Assembly (NCBI RefSeq): GCF_004208535.1 | Contig: NZ_SGIS01000005.1 | Location: 101,196-165,195 of the forward strand | Direction of reading: 5' to 3' | Length of the DNA: 64,000 bases | DNA from: Sphingomonas populi | Lineage (GTDB): Bacteria; Pseudomonadota; Alphaproteobacteria; Sphingomonadales; Sphingomonadaceae | In this document: positions 54,853-63,987 of the stretch, one piece after another | How the letters are laid out: each line of letters starts with the position of its first letter | How positions within the stretch are numbered: position 1 is the stretch's first letter | Notes under the pieces: generated by a model | What the model saw: the letters and a program-made list of their open reading frames with translations, nothing else | The model's database searches: none | Told to the model about the DNA's origin: nothing | Position numbers and translations under genes: made by a program

Positions 54853-55854
54853 TTGAGCGCCCCAACTTACGACGTCGTCGCGATCGGCAACGCCATCGTC
54901 GATGTGCTTTCCCAGGCCACCGACGCCTTCATCGTCGATGCCGGCATGAACAAGGGATCGATGGCGCTGATGTTCTCGCCCGAAGAGGCGGACGCGCTCT
55001 ACGCCAAAATGGGTCCGGGCATCGAGGCGAGCGGCGGCTCGGCGGCAAACACCGTCGCAGGCATCGCCGCGCTCGGCGGCAAGTGCGGCTTCATCGGCCA
55101 GGTTGCCAATGACGAACTCGGCCAGATCTTCGCGCACGACATCCGCTCGGTTGGCATCGACTTCACCACCGCGACTCGCGAGGGCGAGCCGACCACCGCG
55201 CGCTGCCTGATCTTCGTCACGCCCGATGGCCAGCGCACGATGAACACCTTCCTCGGTGCGTCGCAGTTCCTGCCTGAGACCGCGCTCGACCGCGAGATGA
55301 TCGCCTCCGCCGCGATCCTGTATCTCGAAGGTTATCTGTGGGACCCCGAGGAGCCGCGCGCCGCAATGCGCGCCGCGATCGAGATCGCACGCAAGGCGGG
55401 CCGCAAGGTCGCGTTCACGCTCTCGGACACCTTCTGCATCGGCCGCCACGGCGGCGATTTCCGTGATCTGATGGCGAAGGATCTGCTCGACATCATGTTC
55501 GCCAACGAGGCCGAACTGCTCGCGCTGATGCAGACCGACGATTTCGATTCGGCGGTCGAGGCGGCATCGCAGCAGGTGCCGATGCTGGTGGTGACGCGCG
55601 GCGAACACGGCGCGATCGCGGTCTCGGGCGGCCAGACCGTCAGCGTCGGTGCCGAAGCCATCGCGCGTGTCGTCGATACCACCGGCGCGGGCGATCTGTT
55701 CGCGGCGGGCTTCCTCCACGGTCAGGCGCAGGATCTGAGCGTCGCCGAATCGCTCCGCCTCGGCGCGATCTGCGCGGCCGAGATCATCTCGCACTATGGC
55801 GCGCGCGCGCAGGTGGATCTGAAGGCGTTGATGGCAGAGAAACTGCGCGGATAG
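54853..55854 (+). CDS. Adenosine kinase / PfkB-family carbohydrate kinase
   Basis: A 333-residue ribokinase-fold enzyme. YDVVAIGNAIVDVLSQATD and ASGGSAANTVAGIAALGGKCGFIGQV are typical of bacterial adenosine-kinase-like PfkB proteins. The anion-hole/catalytic motif VVDTTGAGDLFAAGFLHG has the base Asp near residue 279. The start is TTG at 54853, with GGAGA six bases upstream; no ATG fits. Adenosine salvage is the likely role, but other nucleoside or sugar substrates are possible. Confidence 0.9.
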   Translation: MSAPTYDVVAIGNAIVDVLSQATDAFIVDAGMNKGSMALMFSPEEADALYAKMGPGIEASGGSAANTVAGIAALGGKCGFIGQVANDELGQIFAHDIRSVGIDFTTATREGEPTTARCLIFVTPDGQRTMNTFLGASQFLPETALDREMIASAAILYLEGYLWDPEEPRAAMRAAIEIARKAGRKVAFTLSDTFCIGRHGGDFRDLMAKDLLDIMFANEAELLALMQTDDFDSAVEAASQQVPMLVVTRGEHGAIAVSGGQTVSVGAEAIARVVDTTGAGDLFAAGFLHGQAQDLSVAESLRLGAICAAEIISHYGARAQVDLKALMAEKLRG

Positions 55855-55901
55855 TCCGCTTTCTCGCACGGCATCTCCCCAGCGTAAGCTCGGATAAAGC
55901 C

Positions 55902-55983
55902 GTCACCCCAGCGCAAGCTGGGGTCTCGTGCGGCTCTTGTCCCGTGCGAGCCACAAGGAGATGGCAGCTTGCGCTGGCATGAC
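55902..55983. repeat. 82-bp inverted repeat downstream of the adenosine kinase gene
   Basis: GTCACCCCAGCGCAAGCTGG GGTCTCGTGCGGCTC is matched, with some mismatches, by inverted GAGCC...GAGATGGCAGCTTGCGCTGGCATGAC. Each arm holds a CAGCGCAAGCTG palindrome. A partial third copy (CCCCAGCGTAAGCT) lies 20 bases upstream. This is the only member of its family in the window. Confidence 0.8.
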
Positions 55984-56084
55984 GGTTGGCGGTTGACGAT
56001 GGTCGGTTCATCCTGCGCAGCGTGGCGCGGCGACCGGCCGACCCGCGCTGGCGCGACCCGCCCGCACCGCCTAGCGTAGCGGCG

Positions 56085-57170
56085 ATGACCACCCCGCTCG
56101 CCTCCCTGCGCCGTCGGATCGACGTGCGCACGATCGACGATGCGGAATGCGTCGCCTCGGTGTTGCTTGCGATCCTCGTCGCGCAGGCGATCGGCGCGAC
56201 CAACGTCTCCTGGGCGGCGTTCGCCGGCTATATGGTGATGCGCGGCCATCTGCTGGAAACCGTGCAGCGTGGGCTGCTGCGTGTCGTCGGCACGCTGGCG
56301 GGCGGGCTGCTCGCGCTGGCGGCGATCCCGCTGATCGCGCCGCACTGGTGGCTCGCCGCGCCCGGTATCCTCACGATCGGCACCGTCACGCTCTACAAAG
56401 CGATCACCGCGAAGCGTGCCTATGCGTGGTTGTTCGTCGGCCTCACCTTCGCGATGGTGCTGTACGACAAGCTCCACGATCCCGAGATCCCGCTCGCCAG
56501 CTTCGTGCAGACGCGCATCCTCGAAACGGTCGCGGGGACGGCGGCGTGCGTGGTGGTCAGCCTGCTCTCCGCGCTCACGCTGCGCCGGCTGTGGCCAGCC
56601 GAGCGCAACGCTGCGACCGGCATCGCCGGGTGGAACTGGCCAGCGTTCCGCCACGCCGCGCAAGGCGGACTCGCGCTCGGGCTGCTGGTGATGGTGTCGG
56701 CGTGGTTCGACGTGCCCGCGCTGTCGGCCAGCGCGATCACGATCATGGCGGTGATGCTGGTGCCACTGTCGGGGATCGGCGCGAGCGGTTTCGTGCCGGT
56801 GAGCTGGCGGCTGGTCTACCGGCTGATCGGCGGGCTGGCAGGGGCGATCTTCGCGGCGGCGTTCCTGTTCGTTGGCGCCGGGTCAGCGCCGCTGCTGATT
56901 CTCGGCACGGCGCTCGGCGTGGCGGTTGGCCGCCACATCGAGAACGGCGACCACGCGCACCGCTACGCCGGCACCCAGTTCACGCTCGCGATCCTCGTGA
57001 CCTTGGTCCCCGACAGCTATGCCGGCGCGGTCATTACGCCGGGGCTGGAGCGGCTGGCCGGGACATTGGTCGGCATGGCGGTGATCGAGCCGGTGCTCTT
57101 GCTCTGGCACCTGTTCGCCCCGCGCCGCGAGAAGACCGCAGCCGAGCGCAGCGAACCCGGCGGCATCTGA
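56085..57170 (+). CDS. FUSC-family membrane protein (aromatic acid exporter-like)
   Basis: A 361-residue inner-membrane protein of the FUSC/AaeB-related family. About ten hydrophobic helices come in two sets, including ECVASVLLAILVAQAIGATN, GTLAGGLLALAAIPLIAPHW, LALGLLVMVSAWFDVPALSA and YRLIGGLAGAIFAAAFLF. The family exports aromatic acids or other toxic compounds. Start ATG 56085; earlier frames run through the repeat. Its 3' end is 21 bases from the original pyk stop on the opposite strand. Confidence 0.85.
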   Translation: MTTPLASLRRRIDVRTIDDAECVASVLLAILVAQAIGATNVSWAAFAGYMVMRGHLLETVQRGLLRVVGTLAGGLLALAAIPLIAPHWWLAAPGILTIGTVTLYKAITAKRAYAWLFVGLTFAMVLYDKLHDPEIPLASFVQTRILETVAGTAACVVVSLLSALTLRRLWPAERNAATGIAGWNWPAFRHAAQGGLALGLLVMVSAWFDVPALSASAITIMAVMLVPLSGIGASGFVPVSWRLVYRLIGGLAGAIFAAAFLFVGAGSAPLLILGTALGVAVGRHIENGDHAHRYAGTQFTLAILVTLVPDSYAGAVITPGLERLAGTLVGMAVIEPVLLLWHLFAPRREKTAAERSEPGGI

Positions 57171-57191
57171 TCGTCCCCGTGCCGGGGAGGA

Positions 57192-58647
57192 TCAGTGCGA
57201 ATAGCCGTCCAGTTCGTCCCCGACGATCCGCACGACATGCAGCACGTTGGTCGATCCCGGCGTCCCGAACCACGCCTGCCATGATGATGACCCGGTCGCC
57301 CGCCTTGGCGATATTGTGGCGCAGCGCCATCCGCTTCGACTTCGACACCATCTCCTCGAACGAGGTCACGTCCTTGGTGAGAATCGGATAGGCGCCCCAC
57401 AGCAGCCCCGATCGCCGCGCCGTCTCGGGCTTGGGAGTCAGCACCATCAGCGGCACGCCCGGCCGTTCGCGCGCGACGCGGCGCGCGGTGGAGCCGGATG
57501 CGGTGAAGCAGATGATCGCCACCGCCGATACCGTCTCGGCGATGTTCTTGGCCGCTTCCGCCAGCGCGTCGGCGGTGGTCGGGTCGGGCCGCGTCACGGT
57601 GAAGTGGATGCGGTCGCCGTGGGTGGGGTCACTCTCCACCGAAGCGCCGATCGCGTCCATCATCGCCACCGATTCGACCGGCCAGGAGCCCGAGGCGCTT
57701 TCCGCCGACAGCATGATCGCATCGGCGCCGTCGTAGATCGCGGTCGCCACGTCGGACACTTCAGCGCGCGTCGGCGAGGGCGAGGTGATCATCGATTCGA
57801 GCATCTGCGTCGCCACCACCACCGGACGCCCCAACCGGCGCGACACTTCGATGATTCGCTTCTGGAGCGGCGGCACCGTCTCGGGCGGCAGTTCGACGCC
57901 GAGATCGCCGCGCGCGACCATCACGCCGTCGCACATCTCGACGATTTCCTCGAGCCGCTCGATCGCGCTCGGCTTCTCGATCTTGGCGAGCAAAGCCGCA
58001 CGCCCCTGGATCAGTTTGCGCGCCTCGGCGAGATCCTCGGGCCGCTGCACGAACGACAGAGCGATCCAGTCGACCCCCTGGTCGCATGCGAAGGCGAGGT
58101 CGCTGCGGTCCTTCTCGGTCAGCGCCGCCATCGGCACCACCACGTCGGGCACGTTGAGGCCCTTGTTGTTCGACAGCCAGCCGCCGACGATCACTTCGGT
58201 GACGATTCGGTCGGCGTCATGCTCGGTGACGTTCAACACCAGCTTGCCGTCGTCGAGCAGCAGACGCGCGCCCGGCTCGATCGCCGCGAAGATCTCGCGG
58301 TGCGGCAGTTCGGCGCGGGTCGCGTCGCCCGGCGCGGACGAACGATCGAGGATGAAGGTCGCGCCCTTGATCAGCTCGACGCGCCCGTCGGCGAACTTGC
58401 CGACGCGCAGCTTCGGCCCCTGCAGATCGGCGAGGATCGTGGTCGGGCGGCGGTAGATCGTTTCCAGTTCGCGAATCGCCGCGATCACCGCGACCTTCGA
58501 TTGCTGGTCGCCGTGGCTCATGTTGATTCGGAACGCGTCGGCGCCGGCTTCGTACAGCGCGGCGATCTGCTCGGGCGAGCTGCTGGCGGGGCCGAGCGTC
58601 GCGAGGATGCGGACCTTGCGCGAACGCGGGTGGATGGTCTTCGTCAT
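57192..58647 (-). pseudogene. pyk: Pyruvate kinase with a C-terminal frameshift
   Basis: Pyruvate kinase, the last step of glycolysis. The N-terminus (RSRKVRILATLGPASSSPEQ), the active site ARGDLGVELPPETVP, the K+/ADP segments and the C-terminal domain up to VIIMAGV are intact. At about 57270 the expected GTG-CCG-TTC (V-P-F) reads GTG-GTTC, a 2-base loss. Just beyond it, the other frame reads FGTPGSTNVLHVVRIVGDEL DGYSH and stops at 57192-57194, exactly a normal C-terminus. The actual frame replaces this with an unrelated Arg-rich tail running to 57034, into the FUSC gene. Undamaged, it would be about 485 residues. It could be a real mutation or a sequencing error. Confidence 0.85.
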
Positions 58648-58718
58648 GGCTGTTCCCGTCGGTTTGCGCGTGCCCCTCTAACCCCTATCTACCACCGATC
58701 AACCACGGAAAGACACCA

Positions 58719-59015
58719 ATGACGACGATCGACGATCTCGACGACACGGTTGCCGCCGCCGCGTTCCGCCGGCTGGTCCACCATCTGCGCCATCGCAGCG
58801 ACGCGCAGAACGTCGATCTGATGGGGCTGGCCGGCTTCTGCCGCAATTGCCTTGGGGATTGGGTGGCCGATGCGAGCGATGGCCAACTCGACAAGGATGC
58901 CGGCCGCGCCGTCGTCTACGGCATGCCCTATGCGCAATGGAAGGCCGAACACCAGACCGCCGCCACCCCCGAACAGATCGCGCGCATGCAGGAGAGCGTC
59001 GCCCGGAACGCGTGA
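58719..59015 (+). CDS. DUF1244 domain protein
   Basis: A 98-residue protein of the DUF1244 family. AFRRLVHHLRHRSDAQNVDLM, GLAGFCRNCLGDWV and VYGMPYAQWKAEHQTAATPEQ cover the full domain. The conserved CRNC could bind metal. The family is common in Alpha- and Gammaproteobacteria, and no function is established. It is divergent from pyk (71-base gap) and precedes gapR, a frequent alphaproteobacterial order. Confidence 0.92.
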   Translation: MTTIDDLDDTVAAAAFRRLVHHLRHRSDAQNVDLMGLAGFCRNCLGDWVADASDGQLDKDAGRAVVYGMPYAQWKAEHQTAATPEQIARMQESVARNA

Positions 59016-59096
59016 CGCGAGTCCGGGGGGTGACGCGGCGGCAAGGCTCGCTTAAAGGCGCTCGCTTTCAGCCATTCATACCCCCGGGGAATCAGC

Positions 59097-59336
59097 ATGA
59101 GCGAGACCATCGCCGCCGACCAGCTTCGCCTTCTCATCGAGCGTATCGAGCGCCTTGAGGAAGAGAAGAAGGGCATCGCAGACGACATCAAGGACGTTTA
59201 CGGCGAGGCCAAATCGACCGGCTTCGACGTGAAGACGATTCGCACCATCGTCCGCCTGCGCAAGATGGAGAAGCACCACCGCGACGAGGCGGAGATGCTG
59301 CTCGAGACGTACAAGCAGGCGCTGGGGCTGGCGTAA
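59097..59336 (+). CDS. gapR: Chromosome-organising DNA-binding protein GapR (DUF2312)
   Basis: A 79-residue GapR, a coiled-coil nucleoid protein that binds overtwisted AT-rich DNA and stimulates topoisomerases during replication in Caulobacter. The sequence from [22 protein letters not shown] through [27 protein letters not shown] is full length and highly family-like. The ATG at 59097 follows GGGGAATCAGC. It sits beside DUF1244 and pyk. A palindromic repeat follows. Confidence 0.95.
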   Translation: MSETIAADQLRLLIERIERLEEEKKGIADDIKDVYGEAKSTGFDVKTIRTIVRLRKMEKHHRDEAEMLLETYKQALGLA

Positions 59337-59360
59337 GCCAAGCGCGGCTACTCGCTTTTT

Positions 59361-59477
59361 CCGTTCGTCCTGAGTAGGGGCTGAGCTTGTCGAAGACCCG
59401 TATCGAAGGGCAGGATGCGGGGCACATCCTTCGATACGCGCCTTCGACTTCGCTCAGTCGCTACTCAGGACGAACGG
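59361..59477. repeat. 117-bp nested inverted repeat between gapR and yebC
   Basis: The outer arms CCGTTCGTCCTGAGTAG and CTACTCAGGACGAACGG are perfect inverted copies at the ends. The inner arms GTATCGAAGG (59400-59409) and CCTTCGATAC (59428-59437) form a second stem, with GAGCTTGTCGAAG/CTTCGACTTCGCTC between them. The result would be a long branched or cruciform structure. It is unlike the GC-run families elsewhere in the window. Confidence 0.88.
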
Positions 59478-59520
59478 ATCAAGATCGTCAGGCGCGTTAG
59501 AATCATTCGGGACGTTTCCA

Positions 59521-60264
59521 ATGGCAGGCCATTCCAAGTTCAAGAACATCATGCACCGCAAGGGTGCGCAGGATAAGAAGCGTTCGGGCATGTTCTCGAA
59601 GCTCAGCCGCGAAATCACCGTCGCGGCGAAGATGGGCCTGCCCGATCCGGACATGAACCCGCGCCTGCGCGCCGCCGTCAACGCCGCCAAGGCGCAGTCG
59701 GTGCCCAAGGACAATATCCAGCGCGCGATCGACAAGGCCTCGCGCAGCGATGCCGAGACCTATGAGGAAATCCGCTACGAGGGCTTCGGCCCGGGCGGCG
59801 TCAGCCTCATCATCGAGGCGCTGTCGGACAACCGCAACCGCACCGCCACCAACGTGCGAATCGCGGTGTCACGCAATGGCGGCAATCTCGGCGCGTCGGG
59901 CTCCGTCAGCCACGCGTTCGACCGGGTCGGGCTCATCACCTATCCGGTGAGCGTCGGCGATGCGGAAAAGGTGTTCGAAGCCGCGCTCGAAGCGGGCGCC
60001 GAGGACGTCACCTCGTCCGAGGACGGCCACGAGATCTGGACCGCGCAGGGCGATCTGCACGAGGTCGTCAAGGCGATCACCCCCGTGCTCGGCGAACCCG
60101 AGGGCGCCAAGCTCGCCTGGAAGCCGCAGACGATGGTCGAGGTCGGCGAGGACGACGCGGCCTTGCTGTTCAAGCTGATCGATACGCTCGACGACGACGA
60201 CGACGTCCAGACCGTATGGGGCAATTACGAAGTCTCCGACGCGGTGATGGAGAAGCTGGCGTGA
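59521..60264 (+). CDS. yebC: YebC/PmpR-family transcriptional regulator
   Basis: A 247-residue YebC protein. [22 protein letters not shown] is the invariant N-terminus. [25 protein letters not shown] helices, [20 protein letters not shown] and [14 protein letters not shown] follow in order. The family acts as transcription regulator (PmpR, RuvC region) and has also been tied to translation of proline-rich stretches. Its position just ahead of ruvC is the conserved yebC-ruvC-ruvA-ruvB arrangement. Confidence 0.95.
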   Translation: MAGHSKFKNIMHRKGAQDKKRSGMFSKLSREITVAAKMGLPDPDMNPRLRAAVNAAKAQSVPKDNIQRAIDKASRSDAETYEEIRYEGFGPGGVSLIIEALSDNRNRTATNVRIAVSRNGGNLGASGSVSHAFDRVGLITYPVSVGDAEKVFEAALEAGAEDVTSSEDGHEIWTAQGDLHEVVKAITPVLGEPEGAKLAWKPQTMVEVGEDDAALLFKLIDTLDDDDDVQTVWGNYEVSDAVMEKLA

Positions 60265-60270
60265 ACGCAT

Positions 60271-60376
60271 TCCCCTCCCGCTTGCGGGAGGGGCTAGGGG
60301 AGGGCCTGTCCTCCCCGATACGGTTCACGCGATTTCGACAGGCCCTCCCCCGGCCTTTCCCGCAAGCGGGAGGGGA
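60271..60376. repeat. REPIN-like palindrome doublet between yebC and ruvC
   Basis: TCCCCTCCCGCTTGCGGGAG GGGCTAGGGGAGGGCCTGTC, then a spacer, then GACAGGCCCTCCCC and CCGCAAGCGGGAGGGGA. The two halves are inverted copies. It is the cleanest member of the family also found in ylxR (5185-5284) and the suf regulator (33551-33644). It fills the yebC-ruvC gap and supplies the AGGGGAG ahead of the ruvC ATG. Confidence 0.92.
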
Positions 60377-60382
60377 GATTCG

Positions 60383-60874
60383 ATGATCATCCTCGGCCTC
60401 GACCCCGGCCTCGCCACCACCGGCTGGGGGCTGATCCGCGCCGAGGGCAACCGCCTGTCGCACCTCGCCAACGGCCGCCTCAAGACCGACAGCGCCGCCC
60501 CGCTCGCGCGCCGGCTCACTCATCTCGACACGATGCTGTCCGCTCTGGTGTTCGATCACACGCCCGATGCCGCCGCCGTCGAGGAAGTGTTCGTCAACGC
60601 CAACCCGCAATCGACGCTCAAGCTCGGCCAGGCTCGCGGCGTGGTGATCTGCGCGGTGGCGCGCGGCGGCATCGACGTCGGCGAATATGCCGCGCGGCTG
60701 GTCAAGAAAGCGGTGGTCGGCACCGGCGCGGCCGAAAAGGCACAGGTCCACGCGATGGTCGCGCGGCTGCTGCCCGGCGTGAAGATCGACGGCCCCGACG
60801 CCGCCGACGCGCTCGCGGTGGCGATCTGCCACGCGCACCACCTCGCCAGCGCGCGATCGCTGGCGGGGCGATAA
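60383..60874 (+). CDS. ruvC: Holliday junction resolvase RuvC
   Basis: A 163-residue RuvC endonuclease that resolves Holliday junctions. The four catalytic acids are in place: D7 (ILGLDPGL), E67 or E68 (AAVEEVF), D139 and D142 ([17 protein letters not shown]). The ATG at 60383 follows GGAGGGGAGATTCG; the ribosome-binding site comes from the repeat. ruvA follows after another repeat. Confidence 0.95.
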   Translation: MIILGLDPGLATTGWGLIRAEGNRLSHLANGRLKTDSAAPLARRLTHLDTMLSALVFDHTPDAAAVEEVFVNANPQSTLKLGQARGVVICAVARGGIDVGEYAARLVKKAVVGTGAAEKAQVHAMVARLLPGVKIDGPDAADALAVAICHAHHLASARSLAGR

Positions 60875-60900
60875 GGTTCGCGCGGCGGCGCTATGCCTAA

Positions 60901-60983
60901 CCGTTCCCCCGCGAAAGCGGGGGGGCCAGAGCCACAAGCGATCCGTTGCGTGGCTCTGGACCCCCGCTTTCGCGGGGGAACGG
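60901..60983. repeat. 83-bp inverted repeat between ruvC and ruvA
   Basis: CCGTTCCCCCGCGAAAGCGG GGG and its inverted copy CCCCCGCTTTCGCGGGGGAA CGG flank CCAGAGCCACAAGCG...CGTGGCTCTGG, so nearly the full length can pair. It is the same family as 48997-49073. Confidence 0.92.
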
Positions 60984-61105
60984 GATGAGCTGAGGAAACC
61001 GTCGGCCTATCTTCCAGCCGCCGCGCGAACCGATCTTTTCGCTTTCCTCGCCCGCGCCGTTCCGCATATGTACCCATATGAACGCGATAGCCCGGCTCTC
61101 CTGAC

Positions 61106-61699
61106 ATGATCGCGCACCTCAAGGGCCGGCTCGACTCGACCGGGCTGGACCATGCCATCATCGATGTCGGCGGGGTCGGCTATCTGGTCGGCGCCTCGAC
61201 GCGCACGCTGTCGGCGATCGGCGCGGTCGGCGAGGCCGTCATGCTCCACACCGAGATGCTGGTCGGCGAGGATTTCCTCCGCCTCGTTGGCTTCGCGACC
61301 GCCTCCGAACGCGACGCCTTCCGCTTGCTCACCGGCGTTCAGGGCGTCGGCGCGCGGGTCGCGTTGGCGATCCTTTCCGCGCTCGATCCGTCGGACCTCG
61401 CCCGCGCGATCGCCGCTCAGGACAAGGCGATGGTGGCGCGCGCCAACGGCGTCGGCCCAAAGCTCGCCGAGCGGATCGTGCGCGAATTGAAGGACCGGAT
61501 CGGCGGGGTCGTGCTCGGCGGCGCGACGCCAGCGGTCGCGCCGGTCGGCGCGGGCGCGGATGCGGTATCGGCGCTGCTCAACCTCGGCTTCCGCCCGGCG
61601 GAAGCTTCAAGTGCGGTGGCTGTGGCAGAAGAGGATCTCGGCGCGGGCGCGACGCTCGACGCCTTGGTACGGCTCGCGTTGCGTAAGGCCGCGAAATAG
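61106..61699 (+). CDS. ruvA: Holliday junction DNA helicase subunit RuvA
   Basis: A 197-residue RuvA, the tetrameric junction-binding protein that loads RuvB. The OB-fold N-terminus is [28 protein letters not shown]. Two HhH motifs lie in [20 protein letters not shown] and [18 protein letters not shown]. The C-terminal RuvB-binding domain ([20 protein letters not shown]) is present. ruvB is not adjacent: urcA (opposite strand) and another gene lie between. Confidence 0.95.
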   Translation: MIAHLKGRLDSTGLDHAIIDVGGVGYLVGASTRTLSAIGAVGEAVMLHTEMLVGEDFLRLVGFATASERDAFRLLTGVQGVGARVALAILSALDPSDLARAIAAQDKAMVARANGVGPKLAERIVRELKDRIGGVVLGGATPAVAPVGAGADAVSALLNLGFRPAEASSAVAVAEEDLGAGATLDALVRLALRKAAK

Positions 61700-61704
61700 C
61701 AATC

Positions 61705-61731
61705 GACCGCCCGCCACGCGGGCGGGCGGTC
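61705..61731. terminator. GC-rich hairpin between ruvA and urcA
   Basis: GACCGCCCGCC and GGCGGGCGGTC form a perfect 11-bp stem with a 5-base loop, 5 bases after the ruvA stop and just before the convergent urcA stop. There is no T-run. It is probably a bidirectional barrier to read-through. Confidence 0.65.
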
Positions 61732-61738
61732 AGAAGGC

Positions 61739-62083
61739 TCAGCGACCGCCGCCCGAGGTGGCGGTGCCCCAGCGCGTATTCAACTGTTCCATCGCAGTGC
61801 TGTAGCTCTCGCGGAAGCACGGCGACTGGCGGACCGCATAGCGATATTCGGCGAGGCTTCGCTCGTCGGAACCGCACGCATTCTCAGCCGCGCGCGCGAT
61901 GCGCTGGCGCAGCGCGGCGTGTTCGGCGGGGGTCGCCGGCGGCGTGAGGTTCGCCACGCGGATGCTGGTGATGACGTCGATCGGGTCGGCGAGCGCGGGC
62001 GTCGCCACAGCGGCCGCGCCGAACAGCGCGCACGCGAAAACAGCACCCCGGCCGATCGCCGTAGCTTTTAGAATTCCAGACAT
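61739..62083 (-). CDS. UrcA family exported protein
   Basis: A 114-residue secreted protein of the UrcA family, widespread in Sphingomonadales and Caulobacterales and of unknown function. The signal peptide is GRGAVFACALFGAAAVATPALA. The family core SIRVANLTPPATPAEHAALRQRIARAAENACG is followed by SPCFRESYSTAMEQLN with the second conserved Cys, probably a disulfide. It faces ruvA convergently and lies divergent to the next gene. Confidence 0.9.
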   Translation of the reverse strand: MSGILKATAIGRGAVFACALFGAAAVATPALADPIDVITSIRVANLTPPATPAEHAALRQRIARAAENACGSDERSLAEYRYAVRQSPCFRESYSTAMEQLNTRWGTATSGGGR

Positions 62084-62350
62084 TGCATCATACTCCTGCG
62101 CGCCGCCTGCTATCCTGTGCCCGACGGGCGGGGGCGCTGCGCGGCAGCGTCCTCCTCATGGTCAGTCGCCGGCCCGCGACGCATAGGTCCGCGGCTGCTC
62201 CATGAAACTGGGCGGTTTCTGTACGCCTCTCGTGCGAGACCGACAAGAGCGTTTCGCAGCGGTTCGTAATGTCGCAAATTTCCAACCGATTCGGGATTAA
62301 CTCGTTCCGTAACTGCAACGTTTGTCACAAAACCATGTATAGCCCGTGGC

Positions 62351-62908
62351 ATGTCGATCCTGATGAAACCGCTTTGTGCTGTCCTCGGTCACCGCAGGTC
62401 GCGCCGCCGCGTATGGCATGATCACGTCGATCTGCGCGCGCTCTGCGTTCGCTGCGGCACGCCGCTGATTCGCAGCGTCGACAAGGGCTGGCGGGCGTTC
62501 GTGCCGAGCGACGACCATCCCGACCGGATCAGCCGCGAGTCCTATCGCGAGCAGATGAAACGCGAGGCCGAATTGCACGCGGCAGGCCCGCACGACCCCG
62601 AGCAATGGGCGCGCCTGCTGATCGCGACGTTGGGCGATCCCGCCCGGGCCGCCGCAGCCAATCCCGCCACTATATTCGAACGGCTGATCGTCGACCTGCA
62701 AAGCGAACCGGCCTTTGTCGAAGCGGTCGTGACCGGGCGACTTGATCTTCCTGCACGCGCTGCGGTTGGCAGTGCGTGTGGTCGGTTGATCGGTGCGCCA
62801 CGCCCGCTGCCATTGCAGTTCGTCGATCCGCTGGCGCGCTATCTGTTCGCCCGCGCGCAATCGGCGCAACCTGGCACACCGCAGATGAGCGCCGTCACGC
62901 AGACCTGA
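62351..62908 (+). CDS. Hypothetical protein with N-terminal Cys/His metal-site pattern
   Basis: A 185-residue soluble protein. The N-terminus has C9-x4-H14-x17-C32-x2-C35 (PLCAVLGH...ALCVRCG), similar in layout to short zinc-binding modules in phage-type DUF1660 proteins. The rest is helical and charged (RESYREQMKREAELHAAGP, HDPEQWARLLIATLGD) with no motif I know. It lies 56 bases before ruvB, between ruvA and ruvB, and may share ruvB's transcript. Confidence 0.75.
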   Translation: MSILMKPLCAVLGHRRSRRRVWHDHVDLRALCVRCGTPLIRSVDKGWRAFVPSDDHPDRISRESYREQMKREAELHAAGPHDPEQWARLLIATLGDPARAAAANPATIFERLIVDLQSEPAFVEAVVTGRLDLPARAAVGSACGRLIGAPRPLPLQFVDPLARYLFARAQSAQPGTPQMSAVTQT

Positions 62909-62964
62909 CGGCCCAACATTGACCGCTCGACAGGGCCGGTCGCGAACAGGTAGGGAACGGACCG

Positions 62965-63987
62965 ATGGACGATCCCGACCGCCTGCTCGCACCCACGCGC
63001 CGCCCTGAGGACGTCGATGCGGCGCTGCGCCCCAAGTCGCTCGACGATTTCGTCGGGCAGAAAGCGGCGCGCGAAAATCTGCGCGTGTTCATCGCGGCGG
63101 CGCGTGCGCGCGGCGATGCGCTCGATCATGTGCTGTTCTTCGGCCCGCCGGGCCTCGGCAAGACCACGCTCGCGCAGATCATCGCGCGCGAGATGGGGGT
63201 GGGGTTCCGCGCCACCTCCGGGCCGGTGATCGCCAAGTCGGGCGATCTCGCCGCCTTGCTCACCAATCTCGAAGATGGCGACGTACTGTTCATCGACGAG
63301 ATCCACCGGCTCCAGCCCGCCGTCGAGGAGGTGCTGTATCCGGCGATGGAGGATCGCGCGCTCGATCTGATGATCGGCGAGGGGCCGTCGGCGCGTTCGG
63401 TGCGGATCGATCTGCCGCGCTTCACGTTGGTCGGCGCGACGACCCGGCAGGGGTTGCTTACCACGCCGCTTCGCGACCGCTTCGGCATTCCGGTGCGGCT
63501 GAGCTTCTATACGGTCGATGAACTCGAACGCGTCGTCACCCGCGCCGCGTCGCTGCTCGGCCTCGGCATCACCGCCGATGGCGCGCGCGAAATCGCCAGG
63601 CGCGCGCGCGGCACGCCGCGCATCGCCGGACGGCTGCTGCGCCGCGTGCGCGATTTCGCGCATGCTGCCGGCCATGACAGCGTCGATGCGCGCGCCGCCG
63701 ACGGCGCGCTCAACCGGCTCGAAGTCGATGGGCTCGGGCTCGACGCGATGGATCGGCGCTACCTCATGATGATCGCCGATATCTATCGCGGCGGCCCGGT
63801 CGGCGTCGAGACGCTCGCGGCGGGCCTCAGCGAGCCACGCGACACGGTCGAGGAAGTGATCGAGCCGTATCTGATCCAGCTCGGTCTGGTGGCACGCACC
63901 GCGCGCGGGCGCTGCCTCAACGCGGGCGGCTGGAAGCATCTCGGCCTCAACCCGCCGGCGGGCAGCCAGGACGGGCTGTTCGACTGA
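62965..63987 (+). CDS. ruvB: Holliday junction branch migration helicase RuvB
   Basis: A 340-residue AAA+ motor that drives branch migration with Ruv[21 protein letters not shown] is the family N-terminus. Walker A is [13 protein letters not shown], Walker [12 protein letters not shown], sensor 1 [20 protein letters not shown], and the C-terminal winged helix includes [32 protein letters not shown] precedes the ATG. The last 13 bases of the window after its stop hold nothing recognisable. Confidence 0.96.
   Translation: MDDPDRLLAPTRRPEDVDAALRPKSLDDFVGQKAARENLRVFIAAARARGDALDHVLFFGPPGLGKTTLAQIIAREMGVGFRATSGPVIAKSGDLAALLTNLEDGDVLFIDEIHRLQPAVEEVLYPAMEDRALDLMIGEGPSARSVRIDLPRFTLVGATTRQGLLTTPLRDRFGIPVRLSFYTVDELERVVTRAASLLGLGITADGAREIARRARGTPRIAGRLLRRVRDFAHAAGHDSVDARAADGALNRLEVDGLGLDAMDRRYLMMIADIYRGGPVGVETLAAGLSEPRDTVEEVIEPYLIQLGLVARTARGRCLNAGGWKHLGLNPPAGSQDGLFD

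Noticed and set aside
57034..57191. A natural C-terminal extension of pyruvate kinase
   Set aside because: The extension is Arg/Pro-rich, overlaps the FUSC gene, and a normal C-terminus sits in the neighbouring frame; a frameshift explains it better.
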